Positions 21,320 through 33,470 are shown, numbered from the stretch's first letter. The stretch: DNA of 64,000 nt from Sindora glabra (GCA_020226215.1 CM035230.1:2999501-3063500), one strand, 5' to 3'. Translations and numbers: made by a program. The notes: generated from the sequence alone by a model not told the origin.

Positions 21320-23800
21320 TTTGTTATTACCACTTCTAATTTCACATCATTTGAAATTTAGGGGAAGGTATCCCAATCTTCAAATTTATTTTTCATTATT
21401 TTTCATTTTATTTTTTTCGTGTTCTAGCTATCTTAATTTTTGTATCATCAATACTTATTGTGCTATCTTGATTTGTTCTTTAATTCTAGTCTTGTTTTGG
21501 TTTAATTCATTTTATGTTGAAATTCCATTGTTTTGGTGTGATTTATTCACCTTCATTTGCTATTTACTTCATTTTAATTCATTTGTGCTATTCACATATC
21601 TATATCTTATTTATTGAATTTTTATGTCATATTGCTAACTTCTACTTTGTGTCTCATTTGAATTGCATCTTCATGTAGTGTAGTTGGTGATTGGTTTTAT
21701 GTCATGATAATTAGTCATTATGTCAATTTTTTTTGTTCTATAATTGAATTTGTTATCTTTAGTTTAAGAGGTGTCGTATGCTTTTTCCTTTATTTTCACA
21801 TTTTGCTTTAATTCAATTTGTGTCAAATTCATTAATTTGGTTTTGTGATCATTGGCGGTATTGTTTTATTTGTGCCAAGTTTGAAGTTTGTATGTTATGT
21901 CATTACTCTTAACTACTGAGCCATGTCAAGTCTATTCATTTTCAATTTGCTTTTACTAGTTCAATTCAAATTTTAATTAAATTGTGTTCTTAAATTTTAG
22001 GTCTCAATTTTGTGCTATCTTATCCAATTTCAATTTGATTGCATTTTTTGTTGCTTGTTCATATCTTCCATTTGTTAAGTCAATTGAGTCTTAATTCTCT
22101 TTATTAAAGACTATTGTTCCTTTTAAAATTCACATATTTTCTAGCAATTTGTTTATTGTGTTAGCATCCAACACAAATTCATATCATTTGGGACAATTCA
22201 ACATAAATTCGTATTATTAGATATCACCATTCCCAATTTCATATCATTTGGTTTTAGAGCTTCCAAATTCAAATCATTTGGTATTCAAATGAAGGTTCCC
22301 AATTTTTAGGTTTTAATCTCCTAATTTTCTATTGCATTTTTCATCATTGTTTATGTTACTATTCATACTATTATTCTTTAGATCATATTTTCTCATTTCT
22401 ACCTTGTTTTAATTTTGTTTTTGCATCTATTTCATTTTTAATTTGGTTTATGTTAAATTCATGTGTTTTGATTCATCTTTATGTCAAGTCTAATTTGATC
22501 TTCATTTCTACCCTCTAAGTGTTTGATTAATTGTCCAAGTCAATTGTAAGTATAAATTTGTTATGATACTTAATCGTCTTCTTTGTTTTGTGTTGTTTCA
22601 TGCTGTTTAACTCAAAATTTGATTCCAATTTAAAAGCTGGTCTATTAAATGAAAAGTGCATTAAACATGTTTTTTGAAAGTTCAAAGTGAAAAAGTTCAG
22701 CTTATAATAACCAATTGTTATATTATATTAGCATAACATCAAAGTGCTATAATTGAATATAATAATTGATTAAAGTAAAGCAAAGAGCACCAAGTTTGAA
22801 TTATGTGAAATACTTTTACAATTAGCATAAATAAGTGCTAAACTATTGTTGGAATTTAATTGAAAACAAGTGCTAAATGATGTAAATTAGTGTTTGAAGT
22901 GAAAAAGTGCAAGAACAAAATAAAGATTACTACTAAGTAGTTGTATGTTAGAAAGCAAAAACTAATGATAAGAAGTGAAAAACAAGTGATTAAAAGAAAA
23001 GTGTTAAAGTTTTTAAGTTTTTAGTGCATAAAACCAAAAGGTGTAGTACAAAAGTAGTATGCAAAATAAAAGGAAAAACAAAAAGTGCAAGTTAGAATTT
23101 AAAAAAAAGTTATTAAAGAACAAAAGAAGGGACAAAATAACACTAGTGAATTAAGAAAATATTGTTGAAAAAAAAACAAAAGAAGTTATGATGCTAAAAA
23201 CCAAAAGAAGAGTTGTTTAAAGTGTAAAGAACAAAAAGAGTTATTACTACTCATTGATTACCCGAGGAAAATACAATTGGCACTATTTATTGACTTCTTG
23301 AGTCATTCTTAAAATTTAAGTTTTGTGTTATTCTCTATTGTTCTTTGTCATAAATCCTTAAGTTTATCTTGGTGAAGTCTTAAGACTTGAGTCTTGTTTA
23401 TCTCCTTTTCTTTAATTGTTTGGTTCTAAATCTGAGTCCTAGTTAGTTTCCATTCTTTGAATTTCCATTTTTTATTTCCCTAATTATCTTGTTTGATTCA
23501 TCAAATTGTGTGAACCATGATTGGTGATATTAACTGCCATATTTTTTTAATCTTATTTAGTTATGTCTCCTAATTCTTAAAGAATTGCAAAAGGGAAAAA
23601 TTGAAAGAGTGGAAAAAGGCAAGAGTATGTGAGCTCATTGAGAGTAAAAGCCTAAGTTAGAGAGCAAACACAAGTGTGAGTGCCATTAAATCAAGTGACA
23701 AGTGTGCTCCGGTGAGGACCTTTCTTTTATCTAATCTTTTCTTGTAGATTTATCATTTAAGGATATTAGAAGGTAGTGAGAAAAATAATGATAGGTAAAC
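21320..23800 (+). other. N2 leader with duplicated LTR-end block
   Basis: This long AT-rich stretch carries no supported gene. From 22290 onward it matches the G1 leader (CCCAATTTTTAGGTTTTAAT). The part before, 21320-22160, looks like a diverged repeat of leader sequence, so the leader appears partly duplicated. The block at 22160-22290 contains several LTR-end/primer-site-like units. Confidence 0.5.
22160..22290 (+). repeat. Array of LTR-end/primer-site-like units
   Basis: Four or five degenerate units of the form TTTCATATCATTTGGTTTTAG are spaced about 25-35 bp apart. Each looks like an LTR end (CATCA) plus the start of a primer-binding site. The last one, AAATCATTTGGTATTC, directly precedes the true leader sequence. 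Confidence 0.65.
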
Positions 23801-24352
23801 ATGGGAGGATTTACTACAAGTAATTTAAAAATGATGACATACTATAGAAGCTTGAAGGTAGACAATCCCAAAAGAGCTAACATAGTGAAAGAGATAGAGG
23901 AGAAAGAAAAGATAGAAAATAAAATGAAACATATTATGAAGAAGAAGGAGTTGAAAATAAGAATGAACGAAAAGATGAAAGAAAATATGATAGAAAAAAT
24001 GAAGGGAGAAGTGAGAGAAGAGAAAATAATAGACAAAAGAGAGATGATAATGATTATAATCTTGATAACATTAGATAGTAAAGTTCCTCATGTCAAGAAA
24101 AAAAGAAGTATGAGAAAAAAAAAGGAAGACAAAGGTTATAAGAAGTACAAGACCCATTCTTCATTCAAATCCAAGAAAGAAAAATCCAAAGGCATTGTTA
24201 AGCATAAAGGGGAATCCTTATTAAGTTTAATGGTGAAGTATCTAAAAGTAAAGGAAAAGGTAAAAAGCATCAAAAGCATTTCAAGGACAAGTGTTTCAAA
24301 TGTTTGGAGCATGGTCATCATGCCATTAATTATCCACTTAAAAGAGTATTAA
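23801..24352 (+). pseudogene. N2 gag remnant with zinc knuckle
   Basis: A 183-codon frame is extremely rich in Lys, Glu and Met (IEEKEKIENKMKHIMKKKEL and similar), suggesting a charged helical Gag segment. The conserved retrotransposon gag core seen in G1 and N4 is not visible, so it is deleted or lost. Near 24270-24350 another frame reads CFKCLEHGHHAINY, a zinc knuckle (CX2CX4HX4C) in which the final Cys has become Tyr. Confidence 0.6.
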
Positions 24353-24414
24353 ATATTTAAAAAGCCTTAGGATAATAAGTTAAAAGAGAAAGTAAAGAGC
24401 AAAAGGATAACATC

Positions 24415-24690
24415 TTCCATATTAAATTTAACATCAAAGGTAAGATATGTAATGTTATTATTGATAGTGGAAGTTATGCCAATGTTGCTAGCATCTACAT
24501 GGTAGAGAAGTTGAACTTGCCTAGTTTGACACATCTTACTCTATACAAGTTGCAATGGGTGAATGATAGTGGTGAAATAAAAGTCACAAAGCAAGTGTTG
24601 GTTTCCTTCACACTTAGTACATACCAAGATAAGGTATTACGCGATGTTACTCTTATGAATGCCTATCATTTATTGCTTGAGAGACCTTAA
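24415..24690 (+). pseudogene. N2 aspartic protease, active site kept
   Basis: The frame reads KICNVIIDSGSYANVAS, with the Asp-Ser-Gly active site kept, then VEKLNLPSLTHLTLYKLQWV, KQVLVSFTLSTYQDKVLRD and AYHLLLERP before a stop. It is the best preserved protease copy here, but Gag upstream and the polymerase downstream are broken, so production of a working polyprotein is unlikely. Confidence 0.8.
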
Positions 24691-24699
24691 CAATTTAAT

Positions 24700-25640
24700 A
24701 GAAAAGATATTCATGATGGAGTCCTCAATCAATATAGCTTTAAAATGAATGGCAAGAAAAATAAAACTCAAACCTTTAACCCAAAAATAAGTGTATAAGG
24801 ATCAAGTGAGAATGTAAAAGAAAAGAAGGGAACAAAAGAATGGAGAAGAGAAGAGAGTAAAAAAAAAGCAAGGATCATGGAAAGAAAAAGAGCTAATGTG
24901 AAAAGAATGGGAGAAAAATTAAATTAAAAGAAAAAGAAAATGAGTGTGAAGAAAAAGAAAGAAAAGAAAATTTAATAGTGACTAGAAAAACAAGTGGCAT
25001 AAAAGGTGTTTTCTATGTTTCTAGGCTAATTGTCTTGTACAAGAATGCTTATGAAATTACCAACAACCTTGAAATTGTTTTGTCGAATACTTGTGATATT
25101 GTTTTGAAAGAATCCTGGGAAGTGCTTCCAAAAGAATCTCCAAAAGGGTTAGCATGTGTAAGAAGAAAAATGCCCTAATTAGAGCAAGGTAACAATATTG
25201 TGATCGTTGATATGTTATCTTGGAGGTACACTCTCATCTTCACTTTGCAAAATAAATTGTTGAGTTTCAAGCATAATAATAACACTTCACAAAAAAAAAA
25301 TTGTTGAGTTATGTGAGGATTGAGAATTTGTGTGTGAATGACTATAATGTGTTATCTCTTCACATGATCTTGATATTCCTCTATGTATTTATGGTGCTTC
25401 AAATGTTGATATTTGTAAAGAAATAGTCTTTAAAGAAAATTTTTGGCATGATAGATATTGTGTGGGGAAAATGAATTGTTTATGCCTAAATGTTTGCTAA
25501 ATAAACTATTTCCTATAAAATATCACAACCTTGGGTGTGACTTGATGAAACATTTTGGCGCTAAAATTTTTTTTGAGATTTACTTAGTAAAGAAGCCCAT
25601 AATATTGGTGATTTTACTTTGGTTCATGATATGCTTAATC
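24700..25640 (+). pseudogene. N2 linker, RNase H end and integrase zinc domain
   Basis: A Lys/Glu-rich linker (24830-24970) is followed by LIVLYKNAYEITNNLEIVLS and EVLPKESPKGL, the protease-RT linker of plant gypsy elements. Then, without RT, comes the RNase H end (QGNNIVIVDMLSWRYTLI at about 25185-25245) and integrase zinc-domain pieces (KMNCLCLNVC, LMKHFGAK near 25540). RNase H catalytic parts are missing. RT follows at 25641. Frameshifts are frequent. The linker junction differs slightly from that in N1, N3 and N4. Confidence 0.65.
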
Positions 25641-26535
25641 TGTTGTAATGGATACTATCAAATAAACATAAAAAAAGATGTGGGATGGAGAAATGTTTTC
25701 AAAACAAAGCATGGTTTATATGAGTGATTATTTTTGCTACTTGGTTTGTCTAATACACCAAGTATTTTTTTTAAGCATATCGAATCATATTTTGCATATT
25801 TCCTTTAACAAATTTGTTAAGGTTCATTTAGATGAAATTCTTTTGATGAGTTTGTGTGTTCTTAGTTGCAAGTTTTTTGTGAGTTTTTATTGCTTTTATG
25901 TTTTGAGTGTTTCCAAGAATAAATTTGTTGTTGCTTGATTTTATTGTTTTTATGAGTCTAAAGAATGGGTTTCATTGTTGCTATTAGAAAATTTAAAGAA
26001 TTGGAAAATTTTGCCACAACTTGATGATATTTTTTCATATAGTAGAAGCATAGGTGAACATATTAATTCTTTCACATTTCCAAGCCTTTAAAGGCAAAAT
26101 GTTCAATGATGATTTTAAAGCATGTTCTCCTAGCATGAAAGGATTTATATTTTTTTGAAATGTTGAGCGTGCCATAAAAATAAAGGTAGATGATATAAAA
26201 GTTAAAGTGCCTAAATCTTTTAATGGGATTTAGATATTTTATAGTTTGGCAGGCTTTTGTATTAAGTTTGTGAGAGATTCTTGTATTCTGGTCATACCAT
26301 TTATTTTAATTGTTATCCTTGTTTTTACTAACTTTTTATTTGATTCAAGTGGTTGTTTGTTATTGGTGCAAGTGGAAAGAGTTCATTCTAAGTTTTTGAA
26401 AAGACAATGACTAAACTTCCAATTTGATTTCCCATGATAGGCCTAATGTGAGTGCTTCTTTTAGTATTTTTAATCTTCTTCCTTTTGATGTAGATTTCAA
26501 AGATTTGAGGATGAATCTTTTTGAATAGATAGGAA
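25641..26535 (+). pseudogene. N2 reverse transcriptase with split loop, and pol C-terminus
   Basis: RT motifs read YYQINIKKDVGW, FKTKHGLYE, LSNTPSIFF and HISFNKFVKVHLDEILL up to about 25850. About 185 bp of unrelated sequence follows (frame MSLCVLSCKFFVSFYCFYVL), then LPQLDDIFSYSRSIGEHI near 26020 resumes the RT. Thumb remnants (GFRYFIVWQAF-like) run to about 26290. A pol C-terminus near 26440-26530 ends KDLRMNLFE-like before the 3' LTR start at 26536. The integrase catalytic core is absent. The insert matches the N1 copy (5265-5460) almost end to end. Confidence 0.7.
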
Positions 26536-26559
26536 TGATGTGATTCCAATGGTGGTTAA
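26536..26559 (+). repeat. N2 3' LTR, first 24 bp before an insertion
   Basis: TGATGTGATTCCAATGGTGG follows a purine-rich tract and matches the LTR starts at 20480 and 44077. A truncated family B unit is inserted at 26560; the LTR resumes at about 28757. Confidence 0.7.
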
Positions 26560-28756
26560 TGTAACTCCCTTACTTAGTAATACCTTAATCCCTTATTAAA
26601 TAGGTAATTACTATATAATTAGACCTTATAGAGCCTAATTAGGATTCCAAGAAATGAAATATTACAAATTCTGAGTTTCTGAAATTTTCTGCACATTTTC
26701 AGAATTGTTAGTCCAAATTCAAAAATGTGAAAAACTACTCTCTAGAAGTCCAAAAATTATGAATTTCTTTTAATGAACTCTATACTCATTAATTTCATCT
26801 GTAAAATTTGACATCATTTAGACATCATTTGATCTCTTAAAATTTACATCAAAGTAGACTCGTTTCAATTCTGTCCAGAATTTGCAGCACCGAAAGTAGG
26901 CCCTTATTTCAGAGGTAAATCATATTCAATTAATCTCAAATTTAGTATGGAACTTTCTAAATATGTTACATGATTTCCATAAAATTTTCATTCAAAAAAT
27001 CATCCATTTACTCCCTCAAAATTCCAAAATACAATTGGTAATCAGCACTGTGATGGGAACAGGACAGTCCAAAATGTTTAAAAATTTCCCATAACAAATG
27101 AGCCCATTTTGGGCTGAATTTTGGTACAAAGTACATCGATATGTAAGGTTCATCCCTGAATTTTATCATGATTTTTAGAGCACCATAACCCAGTCAAAAA
27201 TTCATGTAAACAGACCCAACTCACTGCCCTACGAGACTACTGTTCATTTGGTCATTTCCAACTTCACACATATTGCGTACTAAATGCCTTCTACTCCAAA
27301 CTAACTCACAATACATCAAATTCTTATATCTCATGCAACATAGGAAAAGTTTTCATAATCATACAATAGTTCAAGTTTACAAAACACACATAATATACAT
27401 TCTCAATACATAAACAAACTCATCTATGTTCAATCCTTACTAAGAGCGCTTTTGAAAGCATCATCTGGAATAGTTACTAAACAATATAAAAGCATAAGAA
27501 ACCAAGTTTCCCAATAGCTAGCTAGTGCAAGAAAAACACATTAAGCCATTCCAGATCCTTAAACTAATAAAACATACATTTCAAAATCAATTAATCAATC
27601 ATTTAACACATTATTTCATACCATTGTCATCTAATGCCATTGTAGGAAACATGCACCGCACACAACAATCATCAAGCCCATTCAAGGACTCATATAGATA
27701 TTTAGATGGCCATCATAGATAATTGTACCTAGGCTTCATACACAACAATTTCACTATCTTCCCGGGGTACTTGGGCCATAGGCCTCACATACAGCATTTC
27801 ACTGTCTTCCCAAGGTACTCGGGCCATAGGTACCGCACACAACAATTTTATACACATTCCATACAATAGTACAAGATACAGAAAAGCATGTAAATAGGAA
27901 ACAGAGCTTAAGGATAAAGTTAGCTACCTTTTTAAAAGCTTCCAATGATGATGATTCATTTGCCCTCACTTGATAATTTCTTTACAAATTCTTTGCTTGT
28001 TCTACACATAAATATACATTATAGCAACCATTAGAACACCATCATTCTTTGTCATCATTCCAAACCTTCCAAAATACAATTAAATAGCTAAAACTCCTTT
28101 CCTCCTTATTTTTCCCTTCTCACGATTTTGAGACTTTAAAGTGAGGTTTCCACACAAGCTTTCATAATTCAAAATTTCACCTTCCATAGGCTCTATAATT
28201 CACAAGAATCATTCTAACTTTATTAATTTAGCCAAATTCCAAGCAAAACATGCCATACATATACATACACCATTAGGCCTCTAAAACCTTACTTCGTACA
28301 TCATGGTTTCTTGTTATTTTTACACCAAACCAAAGTCATACATCAACATAACAACATCCAAAACATCATTAGACATACTTAAATCATCCAAACCCTATGG
28401 TCAACTTTCCTTTGACCACACAAACATCATAATTTCAAGATACTAAAAAAAGCACCCTAAAGAGCTTTGAAAGGAGAACAAATTTACCTCTTGGAGTAAC
28501 TTGAAAATTCCTACTTGAAGTTCACTAAACTTGATCAAACTTGAGATTTCTTCAATTTAAACACACCATGTGATAGAGCTCAATGAGATGAGCAATTTTG
28601 TCTTCTACACCAAGTCCTAATTCTTAAGATTTCTAGGTGAAAAAGGCTAACAAAAATTTCTCTCTCTTCTTTCTCTCTCTCAGACGTTCAAGCTTGCTCT
28701 CATGGAGTCATCCACAGTTTTGGAGAAAAAAGGAGAAGAAGGAAGAACTTTCATGA
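26560..28756 (-). repeat. Family B solo LTR, truncated copy B1
   Basis: It begins on the plus strand TGTAACTCCCTTACTTAGTA, the inverted end of family B (compare 36868), and matches that copy to about 28756, where homology stops near TTTCATGA. The last roughly 500 bp, including the other terminus, are missing, so no target-site duplication can be checked. The GC-rich CACGGGG palindrome block of other copies is absent. The GACAGTG/CTCGGG tandem block is present at about 27758-27850. No coding motif is seen. Confidence 0.75.
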
Positions 28757-29488
28757 TAATTCTTTTACCATTTAGGCCTGTAATCTATGTTTATTTTGTG
28801 TTAAGTTATTTTATAGCATTTTGGACTTTAGTTTAGGATGAATGTGTTTAACCCTATTTTGCTTTAAAATATTTACCATTTTACTGCAAGTAATTTATTA
28901 TGTCACTTAGAGTAATTAGGAAGATATTAGATTTAGGTTAGTGAATTAGTTTTAGGACCATTTCATGAAGTATGTGTCCAAATAATCCAAAGTCTCAATA
29001 GTTAGCTCTCGGTCTTCTGATTAAAACACAACATCGATGAAGACGTGTGTCATTTGAGCCTATTTTGAATTAAGGTTTTAGAGAGATATGTAAGGAGGCT
29101 TATTTCTTATACAAATCAAATTTTGAACCTTTAGACAATTGAGAATCAGCTAAATGCCTTTTTATAAAAGTGTGTTCTCTCTTAAGTTCATGAATGAACT
29201 TGTGACTTGTCAAAAGAATTCACCCTTTATGGCATTAATCTTCAATAATCAAGGATTCATCCTAATGGTGTATTTCTTCTTCACTTATTAAGGATTTTCA
29301 TCCTTTATGACATGTTTATATTTACTTATCACTCTCATTCTTCTTCTTTCAAAGTATGGTAAAACTATCATTCTATTTTCATTTTTAGATTTACTGAATT
29401 TTGGGATAATTCAACACAAATTCATATCATTTTGTTTTAGTACTTCTAATTTCATATCATTTGGTTTTGAGCTTCTAAATTCACATCA
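28757..29488 (+). repeat. LTR shared by N2 (3') and N3 (5')
   Basis: It continues the LTR interrupted at 26560: TTTAGTTTAGGATGAATGTG near 28830 and the GACTTGTCAAAAGAATT block near 29205. It ends in a triple run of LTR-end/primer-site-like units (29420-29488, last unit TTCACATCA). An unrelated stretch of about 80 bp lies inside it at 28964-29045. It joins directly to a protease fragment at 29489 with no leader or gag. Confidence 0.7.
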
Positions 29489-29685
29489 ACTTGCCTATTT
29501 TGCCATAACTTACTCTATACAAGTTGCAATGATTGAATGATAATGATAAAGTAAAGGTGACGAAGCAAATGCTAGTTTCCTTTACACTTGGTAAATACCA
29601 AGATGAGCTGTTATGAGATGTTACTTATATGTTTACTTGCCATCTATTGCTTAGGAGACCATGACAATTTGATCATGATGAAGTC
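29489..29685 (+). pseudogene. N3 protease C-terminal fragment
   Basis: The sequence corresponds to the later half of the N2 protease: LTLYKLQ, then KQMLVSFTLGKYQDELL and CHLLLRRP. The active-site half is missing because the LTR is fused directly to it. A family A solo LTR interrupts it at 29686 and it resumes at 35797. Confidence 0.7.
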
Positions 29686-30601
29686 TTACAATATCCCAAG
29701 TTTGAATTTAAAACTATATAAATTTCGAGATGTGTAGGCACTTATTTATTTATTTGGTCAATATTGATTTTAAATTTATTTTCCAAACTAAGGGTTCTAG
29801 AATATTAAAAAATGATACCTATAATAATATTTGAAATTTATTCATTTATATATATATAGCTATATTGATTTAAAATTAGCTTAAATTATTTTTTATATAA
29901 TGAATTTCCTACAAATTGAAAATAATTTTACTATTTATGGGTACAAGAATTTAGGAAATAATTTATTTATATTTGAGAAATTATTTTTGGATATTATGGA
30001 AGTTTTCACAATTTGACAAAAAATTTTAGTAATTATCGATGCAAGGATTTATGGAATAATATGCTTGTATTTTATAATTATTTTAGGAATTGAAAAATAT
30101 TAAAATATTTATAGGCCATTTCAATAACATATATTTATATGTATGTAAGAGAGGAGAATTGAAATTACATGGAATGGAACCTTTAAGTAAGATAAATTTT
30201 ACAAATTTGGGTTTTAGAATAAATGAAAGGCTAGGATGAAATCTTTATTAAATGGAAGGTTGAGATTTTGGGAAGGAATGGACTTAAATTAAGATGAGAA
30301 ACATGGTAACAAAACCCTTAGCTACCTATTTTATTTTTACTATTTCTTTTTCCTTTTTTGAAAGCTTCATGTAGCTCCCTCTTTCTACATACTCCACTCC
30401 ACTAACTTTTTTTATTTTTTTCAATTCTCTTGTTATTTTCGACCAACTACTCCCTCTCTCATTCTAGTCCACTCTCTCTCTTCCCTCAGTTTCTTTTCTC
30501 TCCCCTCACATGCAATCTCTCTATCTTTTTTTTTAGGAAGCTACCATTGCTACTGCTTCAAGTGGTGTTGTTACTATCATCGATGGATGCCATTACAGTA
30601 G

Positions 30602-30663
30602 CTTCTTCTTCTTCTTCTTCTTCTTCTTCTTCTTCTTCTTCTTCTTCTTCTTCTTCTTCTTCT
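30602..30663. repeat. (CTT)n microsatellite
   Basis: About 20 uninterrupted CTT units. It lies in a C/T-rich part of A3 that is also C/T-rich in A1 and A4 but without this expansion. Confidence 0.95.
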
Positions 30664-32624
30664 CAACTCCTAATTTGGTGCGTTCGCACAAGGAGCAATT
30701 AAGCACTGAGTTTTTCCATCTTAGCTCAAGTTAGTGGCAACGTCCACAAACCATTTTGATGAAGTCTCTAATAAGCTTCCAATGGCAGTTAGCAAGCTGT
30801 TTTCATCTTGATTGGTGATTGCAAGTTGTTGTTAAGTGGATGAGTTACAATCCACAACTAGTCTTAAATGTTGCAACAAGGGTTGTTTAGCCCTTTCTCT
30901 TGCTAGCATTCCAATAAGCTCCTACTACTGGCAAGCTCAAGTTAGGCACCTTGGGTGTAGGTAAGCACATCTGTATAATAAAATTTTTATATTTATTTTG
31001 ATTTAATTCTCAACCTAAGATAAACCTATTTTATACATATTCTAGACTCTAGCTAGTACTTTTGAAAAATATAATTTTTATATTATAAAATATTAAAATA
31101 GGATAGTTGAAATATATACAGAGCATTATATGTTATAATTCTAAAAGAATCAAGCATGATCTAGAAAGAAAATCCATTTATGGATATTTTGAATGTTTAG
31201 TGATGGTTCAGAAAAATAAAATTTTTATAATACAAATTGCGAGAATAAAATGGTTTGAATAAATATAGAATATCAAATTTCAATATTTTGGAAGATTCAA
31301 GTTGGATTTAGAAAACCTACTTTTTTTATCATATTATCTGAATACTTGGTTTAGCATGGATTAAATGAGGGTGTTATGCTCAAGAATATTAGATAATACA
31401 TTTAAAGTATATTCATATTGTAATGTCCCGAATTTTCAATTCTATTATTTGAATGTTTAATCTCTGAGGCTGTAGAAACGAAGAGCATGTTTGAGTTAGC
31501 CTGGTGGGTGAATCTCAAGTGGAAAGGAATTAAGTGTAAGGGTAAATGAAATTTTGAAGGAAAAGGATAGTAGGGAAAGAATTAATTTCCCTAAATAGTA
31601 TGAATGATCAGAAGAGGTTGGAAAAACCCTAAAAGGGGAGGTTGTCTAAGTCTGATGGTGTAAGGAATTTTAAATAGATAGAAACCCTATGGACTAAATT
31701 GCAAAAGTGCAGAATCGGGTGTGGTTAAAGTGAAGTAACTAAGGAATTGGGATCTAATATGAATAACCAAGAGTTTTGGGGTGCAATATGTGATTTTAAT
31801 TAGTGTGACCAATAGATTTATGACAAGTGTCATTGTTAGAAAATTTAGGGCAAGAATAGCCTTACTTTTGGTGAAAAAAGGACTAAAATACCCTTGAGAA
31901 TTTCAAAAATGACCAAAATACCCCTAGAGCTTCATGAAAACTCTACTACCTTCTCCATTCACCAAAAAGCTGCAGAAAATCCTCCATGAAAGCAAGCAGG
32001 ACGTGTGAGAGAGAGAAGGAAGAGAGAGAAAGTTTCTTTTGAGTTTTTCACCCCAAAATACCAAGATTCAAGCTAAGGTGTAGAAGGGAAAATTGCTCCT
32101 CTCATCAAGCTCTATCCATTGATGTCCCTAGATTGAAGAAAAGCCCAAGTTTGATCAAGTTTGGGGAGCTCCAAGTGAGGATTCTCAAGTTGCACCAAGA
32201 GGTAAAAATGATCTCCCCTAAGAGCTCTTTAATGTACTCTTCTTAGTTTCTTGAAATCTTGAAGTTGGTAAGGTCAAGGGTTATTGAACATGGAGTTTAG
32301 GATGATTGGAACATGTTGGGTGGTGTCTTAGATGTTGTAGTGTTGATTTATGGCTTTGGTTTGGTGTAAAAACAACAAGAAACCATGATTACACACCTGG
32401 GTTTTAGAGGTATAATGGTGCATGTGTAGAGTTGGCATGGTATGTTGGGAACTTGGCTAAAATGATGAAGTTAGAATAATTTCTATGAAGCTTAAAGCCT
32501 ATGGAAGATGAAACTTTGAAGTTATGAAAGTGTTTGTGGGTATTTTTCATTTTGAGAAGCCAAAACCATGAAATGGAAAAGAAGGAAGGAAGGAGTTTTA
32601 GTGTTTAATGTGTTTTCGGAGGAT

Positions 32625-32870
32625 CAGGAAGGTACACGGGGTAGAACACGGCCCGTGTTGTACCCCGTGTTCCTCGTCGAAGCTGATCAGTGTGCTACAT
32701 GGGGTGCAACACTCCCCGTGTTTAATTCAGGACTGAAGGGCAGTAAGGTACACAAGGTAGAACACGGCCCGTGTTCACCCCCGTGTTCTTTGTCGAGTAG
32801 CCCAGAAGTGAACCAGTAAGGAACACGGCCCTGAACACGGGGTATGGGACCCCCGTGTTCTTTGTGAAGT
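32625..32870. repeat. GC-rich palindromic repeat block in B2
   Basis: Units such as GAACACGGCCCGTGTT and its complement-like TACCCCGTGTTC alternate at roughly 40-110 bp spacing. CACGGG and CCCGTG arms make several potential hairpins. The block is markedly richer in G, C and CpG than the surrounding AT-rich DNA. Equivalents lie at about 37985-38180 and 50715-50965. Confidence 0.85.
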
Positions 32871-33274
32871 GAACTTTTTGGTTTTATTTCTTCTTGTTTT
32901 GCATGGCTTAACCCCTGGATTCCTTTCTAATGTTCATATGTGTCATTTCAAGGCTTGAAAGAAGAGTATAAAGCATCTAAGTATGTATTTAATTAAGTAG
33001 AGGAAGTAAAGAATACATGGGGATTAAGGAAAGTGATAATGTTCTAATATAAGCTATGATGTTTATTTGTATAGACTAAAGAGTGACAACTTGCAAAGGC
33101 AAGAGGAAGTATAAAGGAGTTTTTAAGTGAGAGCAAAGGGAACATCACGTTGGAAGCTTGTGAAAGGTAGCTAGCTTTATCCTTAAGCTGTTTTCTATTA
33201 CATGATTTTCTGTGTTTTATGCCATTGTATGGAATGTGTATGAGATTATTATGGAATGTGTATGAGATTGTTTG

Positions 33275-33470
33275 TGCACAACCCGGGAAGACAGTGTGAT
33301 ACTGTGTTAGGCCTATGGCTCGAGTTCCTCGGGGATAATAGTGCAATTGCTGTGTGCGGTACCTATGGCCAGATACCTCGGGAAGACAGTGTGATACTGT
33401 GTTAGGCCTTTGGGCTCGAGTTTACCCCGGGAAGACAGCGTGATGCTGTGTGAGGCCTAGGTATGATTGT
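33275..33470 (+). repeat. Tandem repeat of about 50 bp in B2
   Basis: About four units share a core CGGGAAGACAGTGTGATACT followed by GTTAGGCCTATGG and CTCGAGTTCCTCGG. The same array is at about 51370-51620, and inverted at 27758-27850 and 37395-37570. Confidence 0.85.

Noticed and set aside
23842..24321. Hydrophobic minus-strand frames opposite N2 gag
   Set aside because: They are the complement of a Lys/Glu-rich plus-strand segment.
28964..29045. Possible tRNA-derived piece in the LTR
   Set aside because: A few bases look tRNA-like, but no A or B box and no cloverleaf could be drawn.
30430..30702. Serine-rich 90-codon frame
   Set aside because: The Ser run is a translation of the (CTT)n microsatellite inside solo LTR A3; there is no other similarity.
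32568..32819. 83-codon frame in family B copy B2
   Set aside because: Most of it is the palindromic CACGGGG repeat read as codons; the equivalent in B3 and B4 does not keep the frame.
33275..33470. Possible CRISPR-like array
   Set aside because: Units are direct repeats without unique spacers of constant size, in a plant LTR; it is an ordinary tandem repeat.
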